From Boesenbergia rotunda (Eukaryota > Streptophyta > Magnoliopsida > Zingiberales > Zingiberaceae), in the NCBI GenBank assembly GCA_024364735.1, contig JAGFNQ010010088.1, forward strand, positions 1-64,000: a stretch of DNA of 64,000 nt, in the 5' to 3' direction. The notes below the pieces were generated by a model. It saw only the letters and a program-made list of their open reading frames with translations, was not told where the DNA came from and did not search any database. Shown in pieces: positions 10,605 to 20,556 of the stretch. Position 1 is the first letter of the stretch. Each line of letters starts with the position of its first letter. The translations under genes and the position numbers were made by a program.

Positions 10605-10790
10605 TAATCATGTAATTTAATGAATATTTACAAAGAATTTTAGTATTTTTTGAGCGCGAGAAAAGAAGCATTAATATTTAACCCCAATTTGGGACGCTGC
10701 TGACGCTGGAGGTCAAAGCCTGGGGAATGGCGATACTGCCCACTCTATCGCTTCTGTCAAATGCTTAATTACTTTCTTCCATAAACCATA
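10605..10790 (+). pseudogene. Copied 5' fragment of the OSB gene
   Basis: Matches the leader and first codons of the OSB gene at about 16573-16750: AATGAATATT.ACAAAG, AAGAAGC..TATTTAACCCCAATT, then the start-codon region ATGGC.ACACTGCC versus ATGGCGATACTGCCC, and CTTTCTTCCATAAACC. The copy runs into stops soon after the ATG and ends near ACCATAG. It starts upstream of the coding start and includes leader sequence, and it shows no tail or target duplication, so segmental copying is likelier than retroposition. No other exon of OSB is present here. Confidence 0.75.
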
Positions 10791-10798
10791 GTAATGCG

Positions 10799-10991
10799 TA
10801 TCATAATCAAATTTCAGATAGAATTATTGTTGTTTAGTATAATAATGAGACGAAAGAAAGATGAGGAGCAAATAAAATACTCGTGCCTTGTTTCGACCAA
10901 AGTTGGTCGGTCCTCCTTTGGGATAATTAGGGTAAGGATTAGGGAAAGTTGAGTACTCTTGATTAGGATAGTTTACTATGACCGTCTCAAT
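10799..10991. repeat. ~195-bp block shared with 28726-28921
   Basis: Starts GTATCATAATCAAATTTCA and ends CCGTCTCAATT in both places, same orientation, with a few substitutions. Here it abuts the copied OSB piece; at 28726 it abuts the lectin pseudogene. A further match links 11640-11760 with 29130-29225. It looks like one repeat family whose copy here was interrupted by the LTR fragment that follows. Confidence 0.7.
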
Positions 10992-10999
10992 TGTAGGAC

Positions 11000-11420
11000 A
11001 TAGATTGTCTTACACCTCGTTCCCGACTTCTTGATAGCATTCGGGTACTTCTTCAGTTCGCCACGAGCAACGAGTACTCCGTTGTACCCGTGATGCCGCT
11101 GTTGTATCCTGAGGGATAGACGTCCATCAGAGCCTCGAAGCACCATCGAAGGAGGACAAATTTGTTTCAAGGAAAATGCGTTACGCCGGCCTTAGTAACT
11201 CTCCAAATCCTGGTCGGGATATACTGCTCAGGAGATCCTGGTTGGGTCCTGGTCGGGAAATACTGCTCGGAAGATCTTGGTCGGGAAGCCTGCTCGGGAG
11301 ATCTTCTCGGAAGACTGCATTATGCCTAAAAGACAGTTCGGTCCATTCAACAGATAAATTGAAATTTATGTAATTTCAATTTATTTTTGTTAACTCTTCG
11401 GAAAAAAGAGCATTGCCTCC
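11000..11420 (+). mobile_element. LTR fragment, same family as the solo LTR at 53945-55108
   Basis: Parallels 54475-55100: GGGTACNTCNTCAGTTCGCC, CCACGAGCAACGAGT, GTTGTATCCTGAG, GAGCCTCGAAGCACC, a CTCGGGAGATC-rich repeat part and AGATAAATTGAAATT..TGTAATTTCAATTTA. The 5' part of the LTR is missing. Confidence 0.75.
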
Positions 11421-12089
11421 AAAACCTGTAAGACTATGTTTAGCAAGTGGTAATCAGTCTTATAATACATAATCAAGATTATATTACAAAATTGATTAAT
11501 TTGTTTGTACAATTTTAAAACTTCAATGTAATAATATAATCTAAATTATAAAAGCTAATCAAAATTTTATATTGTAACGTAATCTAAATTACATTAAACC
11601 TAATTATATATAAACTTGATTACATTTTCTCTAACTAAACATAAAATAGTTTTGAGGAAGATGACTAGCGGATAGGAAGGAGGAAGGAACAAATGAAAAA
11701 AAAAAGAAAAAAATGGCATTTCTTCTTGTTGTTTACTTAAAGAGGATGGATACAGAGCAACAATTCATTAGATTTATTATTATTTTTTAACTGGTAATGC
11801 TTTCATTTTTTGTTTTGAGTCTGAATAGTTCCTCTCTATTTCTTAATCTCTGGTTCACAATATATTTTCGAGACAAATACGGATCCATTCTCAAAATCAA
11901 CAAATTGGCTAAAAAGTGTTGGCACAAGAACAGCAAACAAGAGAGGAGATACCCAAGGAGCAATTGGGGTTAGTGGTGGTTCCGTCCCTCTAAATTTTGG
12001 CTAATAATTAATTTACAATTTTTAAAAAAAATATCTTAAAAATCATTTCAATATTATATTTTTCCACTTGATTAATTATAAAATATATT
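11421..12089. other. AT-rich spacer
   Basis: AT-rich, and partly a match to 29130-29225 (11640-11760). No gene recognised. Confidence 0.55.
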
Positions 12090-12495
12090 AATTTCTTGCG
12101 CGCTGGCTATGAGCCGAGGACGGTCGCACTAGGACCCTTCCACTGCCAAAAAAAAGGGCCACCTCGAGGCCATGGACGAGCTCAAGTGGCACTCCCTGAA
12201 CGAGCTGCTGCTCCAAAACCCCGAAATGGCCCTGAGGGACTACCTCAAACTGGTCAAGGAAAGACTAAACAGAGCACGCGAAGCTTACGCAGAGCGACTG
12301 GACATGGGCGAGGACGACCTGGTAGTGCAGACCTTGCTGCTGGACTGCGCGTTCGTGCTCGTGACTTTGCGACTGGGGAAGATGGGCGACGACGCCGGGC
12401 GATCGCAGGTCTTGCTGGGGAGAGACATGTTGCTACTGGAGAATCAGATCCCTTTCTTCCTGTTGGTTGCTATTTTGTATCTCCTCGGTATTTGA
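12090..12495 (+). pseudogene. DUF247 (UPF0481) protein, broken N-terminal piece
   Basis: Before the break it reads AGYEPRTVALGPFHC and after it HLEAMDELKWHSLNELLL, LKERL-like text, a YAERLDMGEDDLV part and LLLENQIPFFLL. These are the typical ordered motifs of plant DUF247 proteins (YEPRVVSLGPFH, LLLENQIPFFVL). The frame shifts at the eight-A run near 12149-12157. The reading stops at 12495, shortly after the LENQIPFF motif, roughly a third of the way through a normal ~430-550-aa protein. The N-terminal start is also missing. DUF247 proteins are plant-specific membrane-associated proteins, some of them grass self-incompatibility determinants; no function can be claimed for this remnant. Confidence 0.8.
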
Positions 12496-13654
12496 CTTAG
12501 TCGATTTACGACTGTCAGATCTTCCGGGAAGTTGTTTTCGGAGGAAACAAACTGATTGGTTTACGTCGAGGCTAGTGTTCGACACTATATCCGTAAAACG
12601 ATATTGCTCCGCCACTGGTGTTCACGGATAATAGCAATTCGTTTCCAAGATATAACGACGTCGTCTCGGAATAGTAGCACTTCAAATTCCGAGACCGACG
12701 AATCTTTCCGCAGACTTTTTAGACTTTCGATGCAAAAGATGCAGGATGAGTGAGAATGCTTTTAGATTGCAACGCTTGAATTAATAAAATAATCAAGTGG
12801 AGGGAGCTATTTATATTGAGTGAAGAGGTAAGTACCCTTTGGTTCGGACAGATCTGGACCGTTCATAATGAAAGGGTATATAACCCTTTGAAGGTCTTTT
12901 AATCTCGTCCCTTGATCTGAAGAGTTTCTCATCTTGATCTCAGCCGCCAGATTAGAACATTTAATCTGACTCCTCATATCCATCCTCCCTCTTCACAGTC
13001 AGATTCGAATCCGACGTTCCAGATCGCACCTGCCTGCGATCTGTCCAGATCTTTGATCCGACGGCCACCATCTGTTCACCCAATTCAGTCATCGTTCTCT
13101 ACACAATCACGTGTCACATTGACACTGCCTTGTCACCGACATGCCATATAACGCCACCTGATCATGACACGCCACACCGATATGCCACATGGCGTCACCT
13201 GATCACGACACGTTCGCCACGTGGAGCATAAATTAAAGCTCCTCAATGCTCCTCAAGTACAAAGTACGCCAACAAAGTGCCCATTATGCGCGTGGCGGGT
13301 GGCGGGCTCGCAGGTGTGAGCACCTACTCGCTCAAGGGTAGAGACCTCCTGTGATGAAAAAAAATTATGATTAACTATAAAAAATAAAAAAATAATGAAA
13401 ATTATTATTATTTTTAAACAAAAGAAGGTGGGGCTGGAGCCCACCCTAGCCCAAGGGTGGCTCCGCCTCTGGCCCCTCGATGTTTGGTTGCTGCAAAGGA
13501 GCGGGATTGTCGGCGGTCGTGGGCTAATTGTTGATAAAAGATGAAACGTTCACCCCAGCGTCTTTGCCTGCAACCCGACCAGATTAACACGGAGGAGGTA
13601 AATTACAATAACTAAGAAAGTAAGAGGTTGAGGGTAGAAAAGCCGCGGCCATGG
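12496..13654. other. Unassigned insert between DUF247-like pieces
   Basis: GC-mixed sequence with no convincing frame. Around 13100-13220 words like CGCCACCTGATCA and CACGACACG repeat. A stretch at 13425-13470 reads GGGGCTGGAGCCCACCCTAG, a phrase I associate with dispersed plant repeats. Near-identical words at 13513-13528 and 13645-13660 (GGGCTAATT) may mark a small insertion of ~116 bases. Confidence 0.4.
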
Positions 13655-13842
13655 GCTAATTGGGAGCAGCAAGGAAGTGGCTAATATGTTCCGCAAGCTC
13701 AGGAAGGAGTTGGTGGTGAAGCAGGATGACAGATGCTGCATTTGGAGTGTGTTGAAGGAGGTGACCAAGCACGACGGTGCTGACCGTGTATATGATGCAT
13801 GTCGTGCGTATATGGATCGCAAGCCATTTTGCTCATGGTGAC
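13655..13842 (+). pseudogene. Possible DUF247 C-terminal piece
   Basis: An open stretch reads ...VANMFRKLRKELVV, then DDRCCIWSVLKEV and RAYMDRKPFCSW. The order resembles the DUF247 C-terminal part (cytoplasmic segment before the last membrane helix), but the identity is low and the membrane helix is absent. If correct, the DUF247 gene was split by the preceding 1.1 kb. Weak call. Confidence 0.3.
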
Positions 13843-13869
13843 AAAAGACGATTCACTCGTCTTTAGTAT

Positions 13870-14369
13870 CCCGCAAATTGTCTGATGGTCAACATAAAAA
13901 AGGTAAATTATAGGATTATTAGTACGAATACTATAACTAACGTATGGAAAAGACAGACACACTTATTTTACCACGCAATCGGTGGGTGCAAGGGTGTTGT
14001 TTGTGATTAACGTCACCCTGCTTGGTTTCGCTGTTCTTGACTACTTTAGGCAGCAAACACAACTTTGATGCTTGCATTTCAATTTGTAATTACATGAAAT
14101 ATATAAAACAAACAATGGAGCTTAGCTACACATGATTTTGCAATCTTATATTTGAATCGTGAAAATAATCTTTTATAAGATGTAAAATAAGATCCCATAT
14201 AAGTAATCCCACACGATCGGACACTTTCTCAAGTATAGAAATAGGCAGCGATGAGGGACGATGACATGCACGGCTACTCCTTAAACGCAAACCTTCCCGC
14301 AATACGACATTCCTTACTTCATCCTATGATTATCTCCAAATTTATTGTTTAATTATGTGCATAGAGAGT
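13870..14369. other. Spacer without recognised gene
   Basis: No coding frame, tRNA or repeat recognised on either strand. Confidence 0.5.
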
Positions 14370-16011
14370 TGTAGGTATTGGTACAATCGTTTTCGTGTTA
14401 AGATTGACCAATTTAATTAAGTTCAACTTGGCTCGAGCTTGAATTTTAATATTTGATAATAATATTTGGATAATATATGAGACAAGTTAAGTAGGTCAAG
14501 GTTGACCGAAGACTTGACTAGTGAAGACCTAACTGCGGTTAGATAAAAGGCAAGTCCTAGTGAGATTAGCCAAACCTAGTTAGAAATTAAATAAAGTCCA
14601 AGTGGATCTGGAAGGATCGTACGTTAGCGAGATGGAAGTCTACTGAGAGACTAGACCTAACTCGAAGGTTAGGCAAAGTAAAATCCAAATGAGACTAGGT
14701 AGGGTGGAAGTCTACCGAGAGATTAGTTGCAGTTAGGTAAAAGAGAAATCCTAGTGGGACTAGACAGACCTAGTTGGGAACTAAGTAAAGATCAAAGTGA
14801 GTTAGCTGAGAGTTAAACACTTGACATAAGAGGACTCCTAGTTGAGAACTAGGCAACTTAAAGTCCTAACAGGTCATGGTCGACTAGAAGCTGAGCAAAG
14901 CAATCCTAGACTTGGTTTAGGCAAGTTAGGGCTGGGCAACCGATCAAATGATTGATCAAGGATGGTTTATCGCGAAACAGAAAGACTCTTAATAGAGGAA
15001 CCCCAATCAATTGGAAAAGCTTTGTTGCGAAAACAGAAGCTGTCCTAATCGATTAGATGATCAATTACGGATGTTTTTAATTGATTGGGTAATCGATTAC
15101 GGCCATTTTACAAAAAAGCATAGCAAAGTGTTTAATTGATTGGGCAATTCTTAATCGATTGGGTGATCGATTAAGATTCCATAAAGAGTCGTTGAACAGC
15201 TAGATTCGATGTGGTCATCGATTAGGAAAAGACTAAATCGATTAGGTATATCGGGTAAGTCCTAGAAAAGAGTTTTTCATGCAAGTTGAAGGTATAGCTC
15301 AAACGACAACTTCACGCCAATTCATGAGAGGTTGGAACAACCCCCGCGGGCATGGCGCGATTGGTAATGGCTCACTTGGGTGATCCCTCACTTTTCGGGT
15401 TCATGAGAGGTTGGCTCAATTCCTCCTTGGTAGAGCGCCCAGTATGCTGACGGAAGAAATCGCCATAGGCTGCTGTGTGGTTGGGCCATCGGGTACCGAT
15501 ATCATTAGTGGTGAAGTCGCCACGTGTCTCCATCATGCGATTTACCCTCGTTGACCGGTGGGGACTCTCGTTGAAGAATGTGGGGCAGGGTCGATCAGCC
15601 AAGCGGATTAGTCGGCCGTAAACCTGGATACCCCTTGTAAATAAAAAAAAAGAGGTTGGAAGAGAAGTATTACTGTACTTTCCAAGCTTCAACATACTAA
15701 TTCAAGCAAGATAAGCAAGAGTTCATTGTTGTAAATCGTTTTCGATTTCATTTGTGTCTTGCCTTGTATTCTTCTTGTATTTCTTGTATTCGAGCTTGTA
15801 CGAGGCTTCTCTGTCTCCGGATTGTTTTCGAAAAGGAACATGTTCATAGTGGAGTTACGTACACGATATGAATCTTTATATTAGTCACCTCAAAAAAATG
15901 AATACCAAATAAATGAAAATATTAGCGACTGTTTGAAGTCTTCCACTACGGTAAATCTTCAACAAGAAAAACCTAGCTATTCACCCCCACGTGTCCTAAC
16001 AGTAGGATAGT
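14370..16011 (+). mobile_element. LTR-like remnant (copia type?), interrupted by a SINE
   Basis: Starts TGTAGGTATTGGTACAATCG and ends near CTATTCACCCCC..TCCTAACA, a layout typical of plant Ty1/copia LTRs. Degenerate short repeats (AAGTCCTAGTGAGACTAG type, 14510-14900, and AATCGATTAGGTGATCGATT type, 15010-15250) fill it. The flanks show no 5-bp duplication, so the limits are tentative. Confidence 0.45.
15338..15650 (+). mobile_element. SINE, family B, with 11-bp target duplication
   Basis: Flanked by an identical 11-base repeat AGAGGTTGGAA (15327-15337 and 15651-15661). The head has a box A-like TGGCGCGATTGG and a weaker box B-like GGGTTCATGA. The 3' end is TTGTAAATAAAAAAAAA. It sits inside the LTR-like remnant, so it is the younger insertion. 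Confidence 0.7.
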
Positions 16012-16677
16012 GTTTTTAATTTTAATTGATTAATTTTGAAAATAGACCGTTTTTTAATTAATGATAAATTTAAAATACAATTTATGTATATGTACCCTTA
16101 GAAATTGATTATGATCGTCCCATTTATAAGTTAACTCTTAAATTTTGATTTTTATTATTAGTACGAGTGTGTTTTATATTGGATTTAATATTAAAATATT
16201 CTATGAGTTAAAATTTATCATTTGCACTCAAATTTACTGTAGACTCATTTTATTTTATATAATAAACTTGAATTAATTTTATTAATAAAATAAATTAAAA
16301 TTATTTATTTTTTAACAAAGTCATTTTTAATGATTTTAAAAAATAATTAAAAAAATATTCCTAATTTTCTTTGGTAAATTACTTGTAATTATGTAATTTA
16401 TTTATTAATTATTTTTTAACCAAGGATATTCAGGTTTACGTCTGATTATATAATTCATTTGGCTGACGGCTCTGTCTCACAACTTTTAACGACAGTTGTC
16501 ACCAGTCAACGAAGATAAATCATAGGATGAAGATATATGACGATTTCACTACGACCACACAGCAGCATGTAATAATGATGTAATTTAATGAATATTCACA
16601 AAGGATTTTCTTTGGGCCGGAAAAAAGAAGAAGCCTTATTTAACCCCAATTCGTGGCTGGAGCTCCCAACCTGGGCG
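16012..16677. other. AT-rich DNA and OSB promoter/leader
   Basis: AT-rich up to 16440. An in-frame upstream ATG occurs at 16588, but the copied OSB fragment has a stop in that stretch, which supports the ATG at 16678 as the true start. No clear TATA box was picked. Confidence 0.5.
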
Positions 16678-19600
16678 ATGGCTACACTGCCCCCTCTATC
16701 GTTTCTCCAAACTCCCTCATCTCTCAAACCCTTGCTTTCTTCCATAAACCCTGACACCTCCTTCTCCGCCCTCCGTTCCTCTGCTCGCCTTCAGGAGAAG
16801 CGAATCGTCGACCTCCGCCTCGGCCGCCGCCCCTCGCCTCCTGGCCGTTTCGCCATCCAGTGCTCGAGCGGCCACGGCGAGTACGAGTACGAGCGGGGAG
16901 TGTACCCGCGGCCGCAAGAGATTCCATGGAGCAAGGAATTCGCCAACTCCGTCCACCTGATCGGCACCATCGGCGCGCCCGTCGAGATCAAGCACCTCAG
17001 CAGCGGGAAGGTCGTTGCTTGGACCCGCCTCGGATTCAAAAAGTCCGCTTCCGAGACCTCATGGTAAGGAAGAGTCTGTGATGGTATTGCTTCTGTTGTC
17101 AGCCTGTACCTTCAACATCTATTTTTATTTTATTTTTCATGGCGGCTTCGTGAGTGCAGACCAAGTGTTTGACGGAAGCTCATTTTGTTTAATCGGTTCT
17201 TCTGTAGGATTAATCTAACATTTTGGGACGACCTTGCAAATGTGGCGTTCCAGCATGTGGAAAAAGGTCGGCAAGTGTATGTATCTGGGCGTCTCGTGTC
17301 AGATTCTGTTGATGGGGAAGATGGGAAGCGGCAGGTCTTCTACAAGGTGTCATGAAAAAAATGTGAATTTTCCTATTTTCCTATCTCGCATGGTATCTCA
17401 TTTAACTGGACAACGCTTCATGTGCCAGGTGACAGTTCAAAAGTTAAATTTCATTGAGAGGACCTTCCCCGCGGTCTCGATGTATGAACAAGAGATGGGT
17501 GCTGTAGCTTCAGGTGCTTAATTTAGCAAGTTTCATCATCAAGATATGTTTTGTCCCAACTATATGTGGTCGGTGGCATGAATCTAATACTTTCGTTGAT
17601 CTCTAAGTAATGCCATACTACTAGTAATATTCAAATTAATTAAATTATTTATAATTATGATGACTCATCTTTTTTTGATCACTCTCAAATCGTTACATCT
17701 TCATTCAATTCTTTTAACATTTTTATTTTCTTTGAATGTATCCATCTCATCTCAATCTATTTTCCTTCCAGCAACTCCATGTGTGTTGCTTTTTTCTAAA
17801 TTTTATTTGATTCACTTTATCAGAATCTTGGGTTTTGAGATGCATGTTGCTTCACCTGTTTATTTCAAATTTATTTTCTGCAATTTTGCAATATACTTTT
17901 GGCTAAAGTTGCTTACTTGCATTCTGGTAACGAAGGTAAGGTTGCGAACTATGCGGGTAATACTTCAGCTTCTACAATAGAGCTCTGGCAAGCCTTCTTT
18001 GCTAACCCAACAGAGTGGTGGGATAACAGGAACAATAAGGTAATAAATCTATCATCTATATCATGAAATCGGTGAAACAAGCATTTTCTCGCTAAGAGTG
18101 ATATTAGCAATTACATAAGGAAAAATGATTAGTACATAAACAGGCTTTTGGTTAATAGAATCTTTTAAGATTTTGATGGTGAAAAAAAGCTTGGAATATG
18201 AAATTCCCATGGTTAACTCATAAATGGCAATTTGTTTGGGAAATCATCATTCCCATTAGAATCAGCAGAGAAGTGGCTCCTTCCAAGGGAATTATCATAC
18301 ATATTCGGTAGAGGAATCTGTGACTAGTATGTTTGGGCTTGGGTATGCATTTATAAATTGATAAAGATAGCGGTGTGTAAAATATTTTCATTTCGATCAT
18401 TCAGATATCTCTATCTTATCTTATATTATCTTATCTTATTAATATCTATAGAACACAGTTTTGCACGCAGACGTGGCATTCACAGAGAGCTTAGGATTCC
18501 CGCCTAAACCGAATATAAATTTTCTAAATAAAAATATTTTAATTAATAATTAATAAATTTAATAAATTTTAGACCTGTCCTTTTTTTTAAACCGAATATA
18601 AATTTTCTAAATAAAAATTTTTTAAATAAGTTATAGTGATTACAGTAAAGTACATAAAAAAATAAATTTAATTATTAATTAATTAATAATTAATAAATTT
18701 TAGACCTGTCCTTTTTTTAAAATCGAATATAAATTTTCTAAATAAAATTTTTTTAAATAAGTTAAGCTGATGTAAGAAAAATGATAGTCCCACATCTGAA
18801 GTTACCAAGGCGAATTATACACAGAGCAATTATAAAAATGGACAAAAAATGATAAAGCAACTCATACCTTTCTCGGCCTTTTGGCTAAGATCAAGTGTAG
18901 TATATGTTCTTATCAGTTTAATATCTAATATGTGGGTCATTGGTCCACTTTGATATTAAATTAATTTTTATATGGGGGATGACCTATCACAGTAAGGGTT
19001 TTCATGTGTCGCCTGTGTGTTGCACTATAGCACAGGCCTGACACACCCCTATCCAAGCAAAGTAAACTTTAGTTCGTATCCACATTCACCACCCTTATAA
19101 AACTTATGATTACCATTAATATCTTATATTATAAAAAATAATATTATATCTTAGATTGATATGAATCCATGATGAAATAAAATTACTTTTCATTTTAATT
19201 TTTCATTTAATAATAAAAATTGACATATATATATTATCACTAAACATGTTATTTGAATTTGTAAGATTCCCGCGCATCGCACGGATATTATACTAGTTTT
19301 GAATAAAAACATCGATTATCTTTTTCATAATTGAAAAAAAATTAAGGGTGCTTTATTTTCTAGTCACAACATTCATTGCTACTATTACGTTTTGATTTTT
19401 CTGGCCCAATGTTGTTTACCAAATAATAAATGACCAAGGAAATAAATAATATTTTGTGGAAAGTGAAACTCGCTTTACTATTAATTTCCATTCTACTCTA
19501 AAAATATGGTTTTTTTTCCTTCTTGAACATATGTTTATTTTTGTCATTTGAATGTGTTGGAATGATTAAGAAAAGGCAAGAATATTTAGGTCTGTTTAGG

Positions 19601-20556
19601 TACTTCATAATTGTTTGAATATTTTTAGTGGTTAATTAGCTTAAAAGTTTATCAACCTTGAATAATCTGTTAAAAAAATTTTATTTGTGTGTTTTGAACT
19701 TAATTTAGAATTGTGACATTCGATATACAGTTTGTATGAAATTACTATATTGCATTTAAAATTTTTGTGAATCATTAGATAATAGATTTACATGGAAATA
19801 TGTAATGTATCATAGAATTATATCATTAATTTTAACTAATGTTAATATTTTGGCAATGTTGTTCCACTTGTGAATTTTACATGGGTTTTCTCTATGTATC
19901 CTGTGTAACTTTATATCAGAGCTAGATTAAGTTTACTACCTTCTAATATGCTCAACTAAAATACAATGGATGATTTCGGCCTTTCTTAAATTTAGCAGCT
20001 TCATAATCTTCAAATTGACACCTATGTTCAGTGTGGCTCTCTTGTAATAATCTTCTCCACTCCCCCGTCTTCGTAAATTAAAATCTATATCGATGGATTT
20101 ACAATTATATTTTCTTGGTTTAGTTAACCCATATGATAGCCTCATTATTTTGGTTCTACCTTTATTGTTGAAGATTAATGAATGAAAATAATTTGCTTAT
20201 ATTACATGTTAGAAGTAATTGTTTAACACTTATCCTGCTGCTTGAAAAAATTGAAGTGACAAAAAGAAAAATTGTTAAAGTAATTGGTAACTTGGAAGTT
20301 TAATTAGCGTCAAACTATCAATTTATTTAAGTGATTGGAACCTAAAGTCTTGCAATTATTTTCACAGAGGAACCCCAAATATCCTGATTTCAAGCACAAG
20401 GATACTGGTGAAGTGCTGTGGATTGAATCTAAGAACAACCCACAATGGGTGAAGTCTCAATTGGCCATGCTGGATTCAAGAATGGCTACTTTCCAAACCA
20501 ATGGCAATGATGCTTCTGTTTCTTTTATGTATGGTGATGATTTTACACCATTCTAG
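16678..20556 (+). CDS. OSB-type organellar single-stranded DNA-binding protein
   Basis: Five exons fit in phase: 16678-17063, 17208-17346, 17429-17513, 17936-18039 and 20368-20556, giving 300 aa. Residues 1-~60 are Ser/Arg-rich and acid-poor, as in a plastid or mitochondrial transit peptide. Residues ~88-190 form an SSB-like OB fold (VHLIGTIGAPVEIK, WTRLGF, INLTFWDDLANVAF, VYVSGRLVSD, VTVQKLNFIER). Residues ~220-285 hold one PDF motif (LWQAFFANPTEWWDN, PDFKHKDTGEVLWI), the ssDNA-binding module particular to plant OSB proteins. OSBs bind organellar ssDNA and limit illegitimate recombination in mitochondrial DNA. Intron 4 (18040-20367, 2.3 kb) splits the PDF motif and contains a Helitron with a U2 gene. 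A copied 5' fragment lies at 10605-10790. All splice sites are GT-AG and the frame is intact, so the gene looks functional. Confidence 0.9.
18787..18840 (+). promoter_or_regulatory. snRNA promoter: upstream sequence element plus TATA box
   Basis: GTCCCACATCT at 18787-18797 matches the plant USE consensus RTCCCACATCG at 10 of 11 positions. TATAAAAATG starts at 18831, 33 bases after the USE and 33 bases before the RNA start. This is the wider spacing typical of Pol II-transcribed plant U-snRNA genes (U2 type) and not the shorter Pol III (U6) spacing. Confidence 0.85.
18864..19050 (+). ncRNA. U2 spliceosomal snRNA gene copy (variant)
   Basis: Starts ATACCTTTCTCGGCCTTTTG, the hallmark U2 5' end. 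The branch-point-pairing GTAGTA is intact (18897-18902). Stem-loop II reads ATATGTGGGTCATTGGTCCAC, with compensating changes from the usual GGGCCATTGGCCC. The U-rich Sm region is followed by TATGGGGGATGACC, and the 3' stem IV reads TTGCACTATAGCACAGGCCT. The length of ~187 is slightly below the usual ~196, from shortening around stem III. A 3'-box-like AGTAAAC follows at about 19060. The promoter and core are kept but many positions differ from the consensus U2 I know, so it could be a functional variant or an early pseudogene. It lies inside the Helitron, on the same strand as the host OSB gene. Confidence 0.85.

Larger units (their letters stand above)
18408..19296 (+). mobile_element. Non-autonomous Helitron in OSB intron 4, carrying a U2 snRNA gene
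   Basis: The left end starts TCTCTATC after an A, and the right end is CTAG before a T, as expected for A|T insertion without target duplication. A GC hairpin CCGCGCATCGCACGG (19270-19284, one mismatch, loop ATC) lies 8 bases before CTAG. This TC...hairpin-CTRR structure is the standard plant Helitron end. Length 889 bp, with no helicase. A phrase AACCGAATATAAATTTTCTA occurs three times inside (about 18509, 18590 and 18722). The cargo is the U2-like gene described separately. Confidence 0.75.

Noticed and set aside
12096..12500. 134-aa plus-strand frame
   Set aside because: Only its first ~20 residues are DUF247-like; the rest is the wrong frame after the A-run indel.
16588..16677. Upstream in-frame start for OSB
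   Set aside because: The duplicated upstream fragment has a stop in this stretch, and the segment is not transit-peptide-like; 16678 is the better start.
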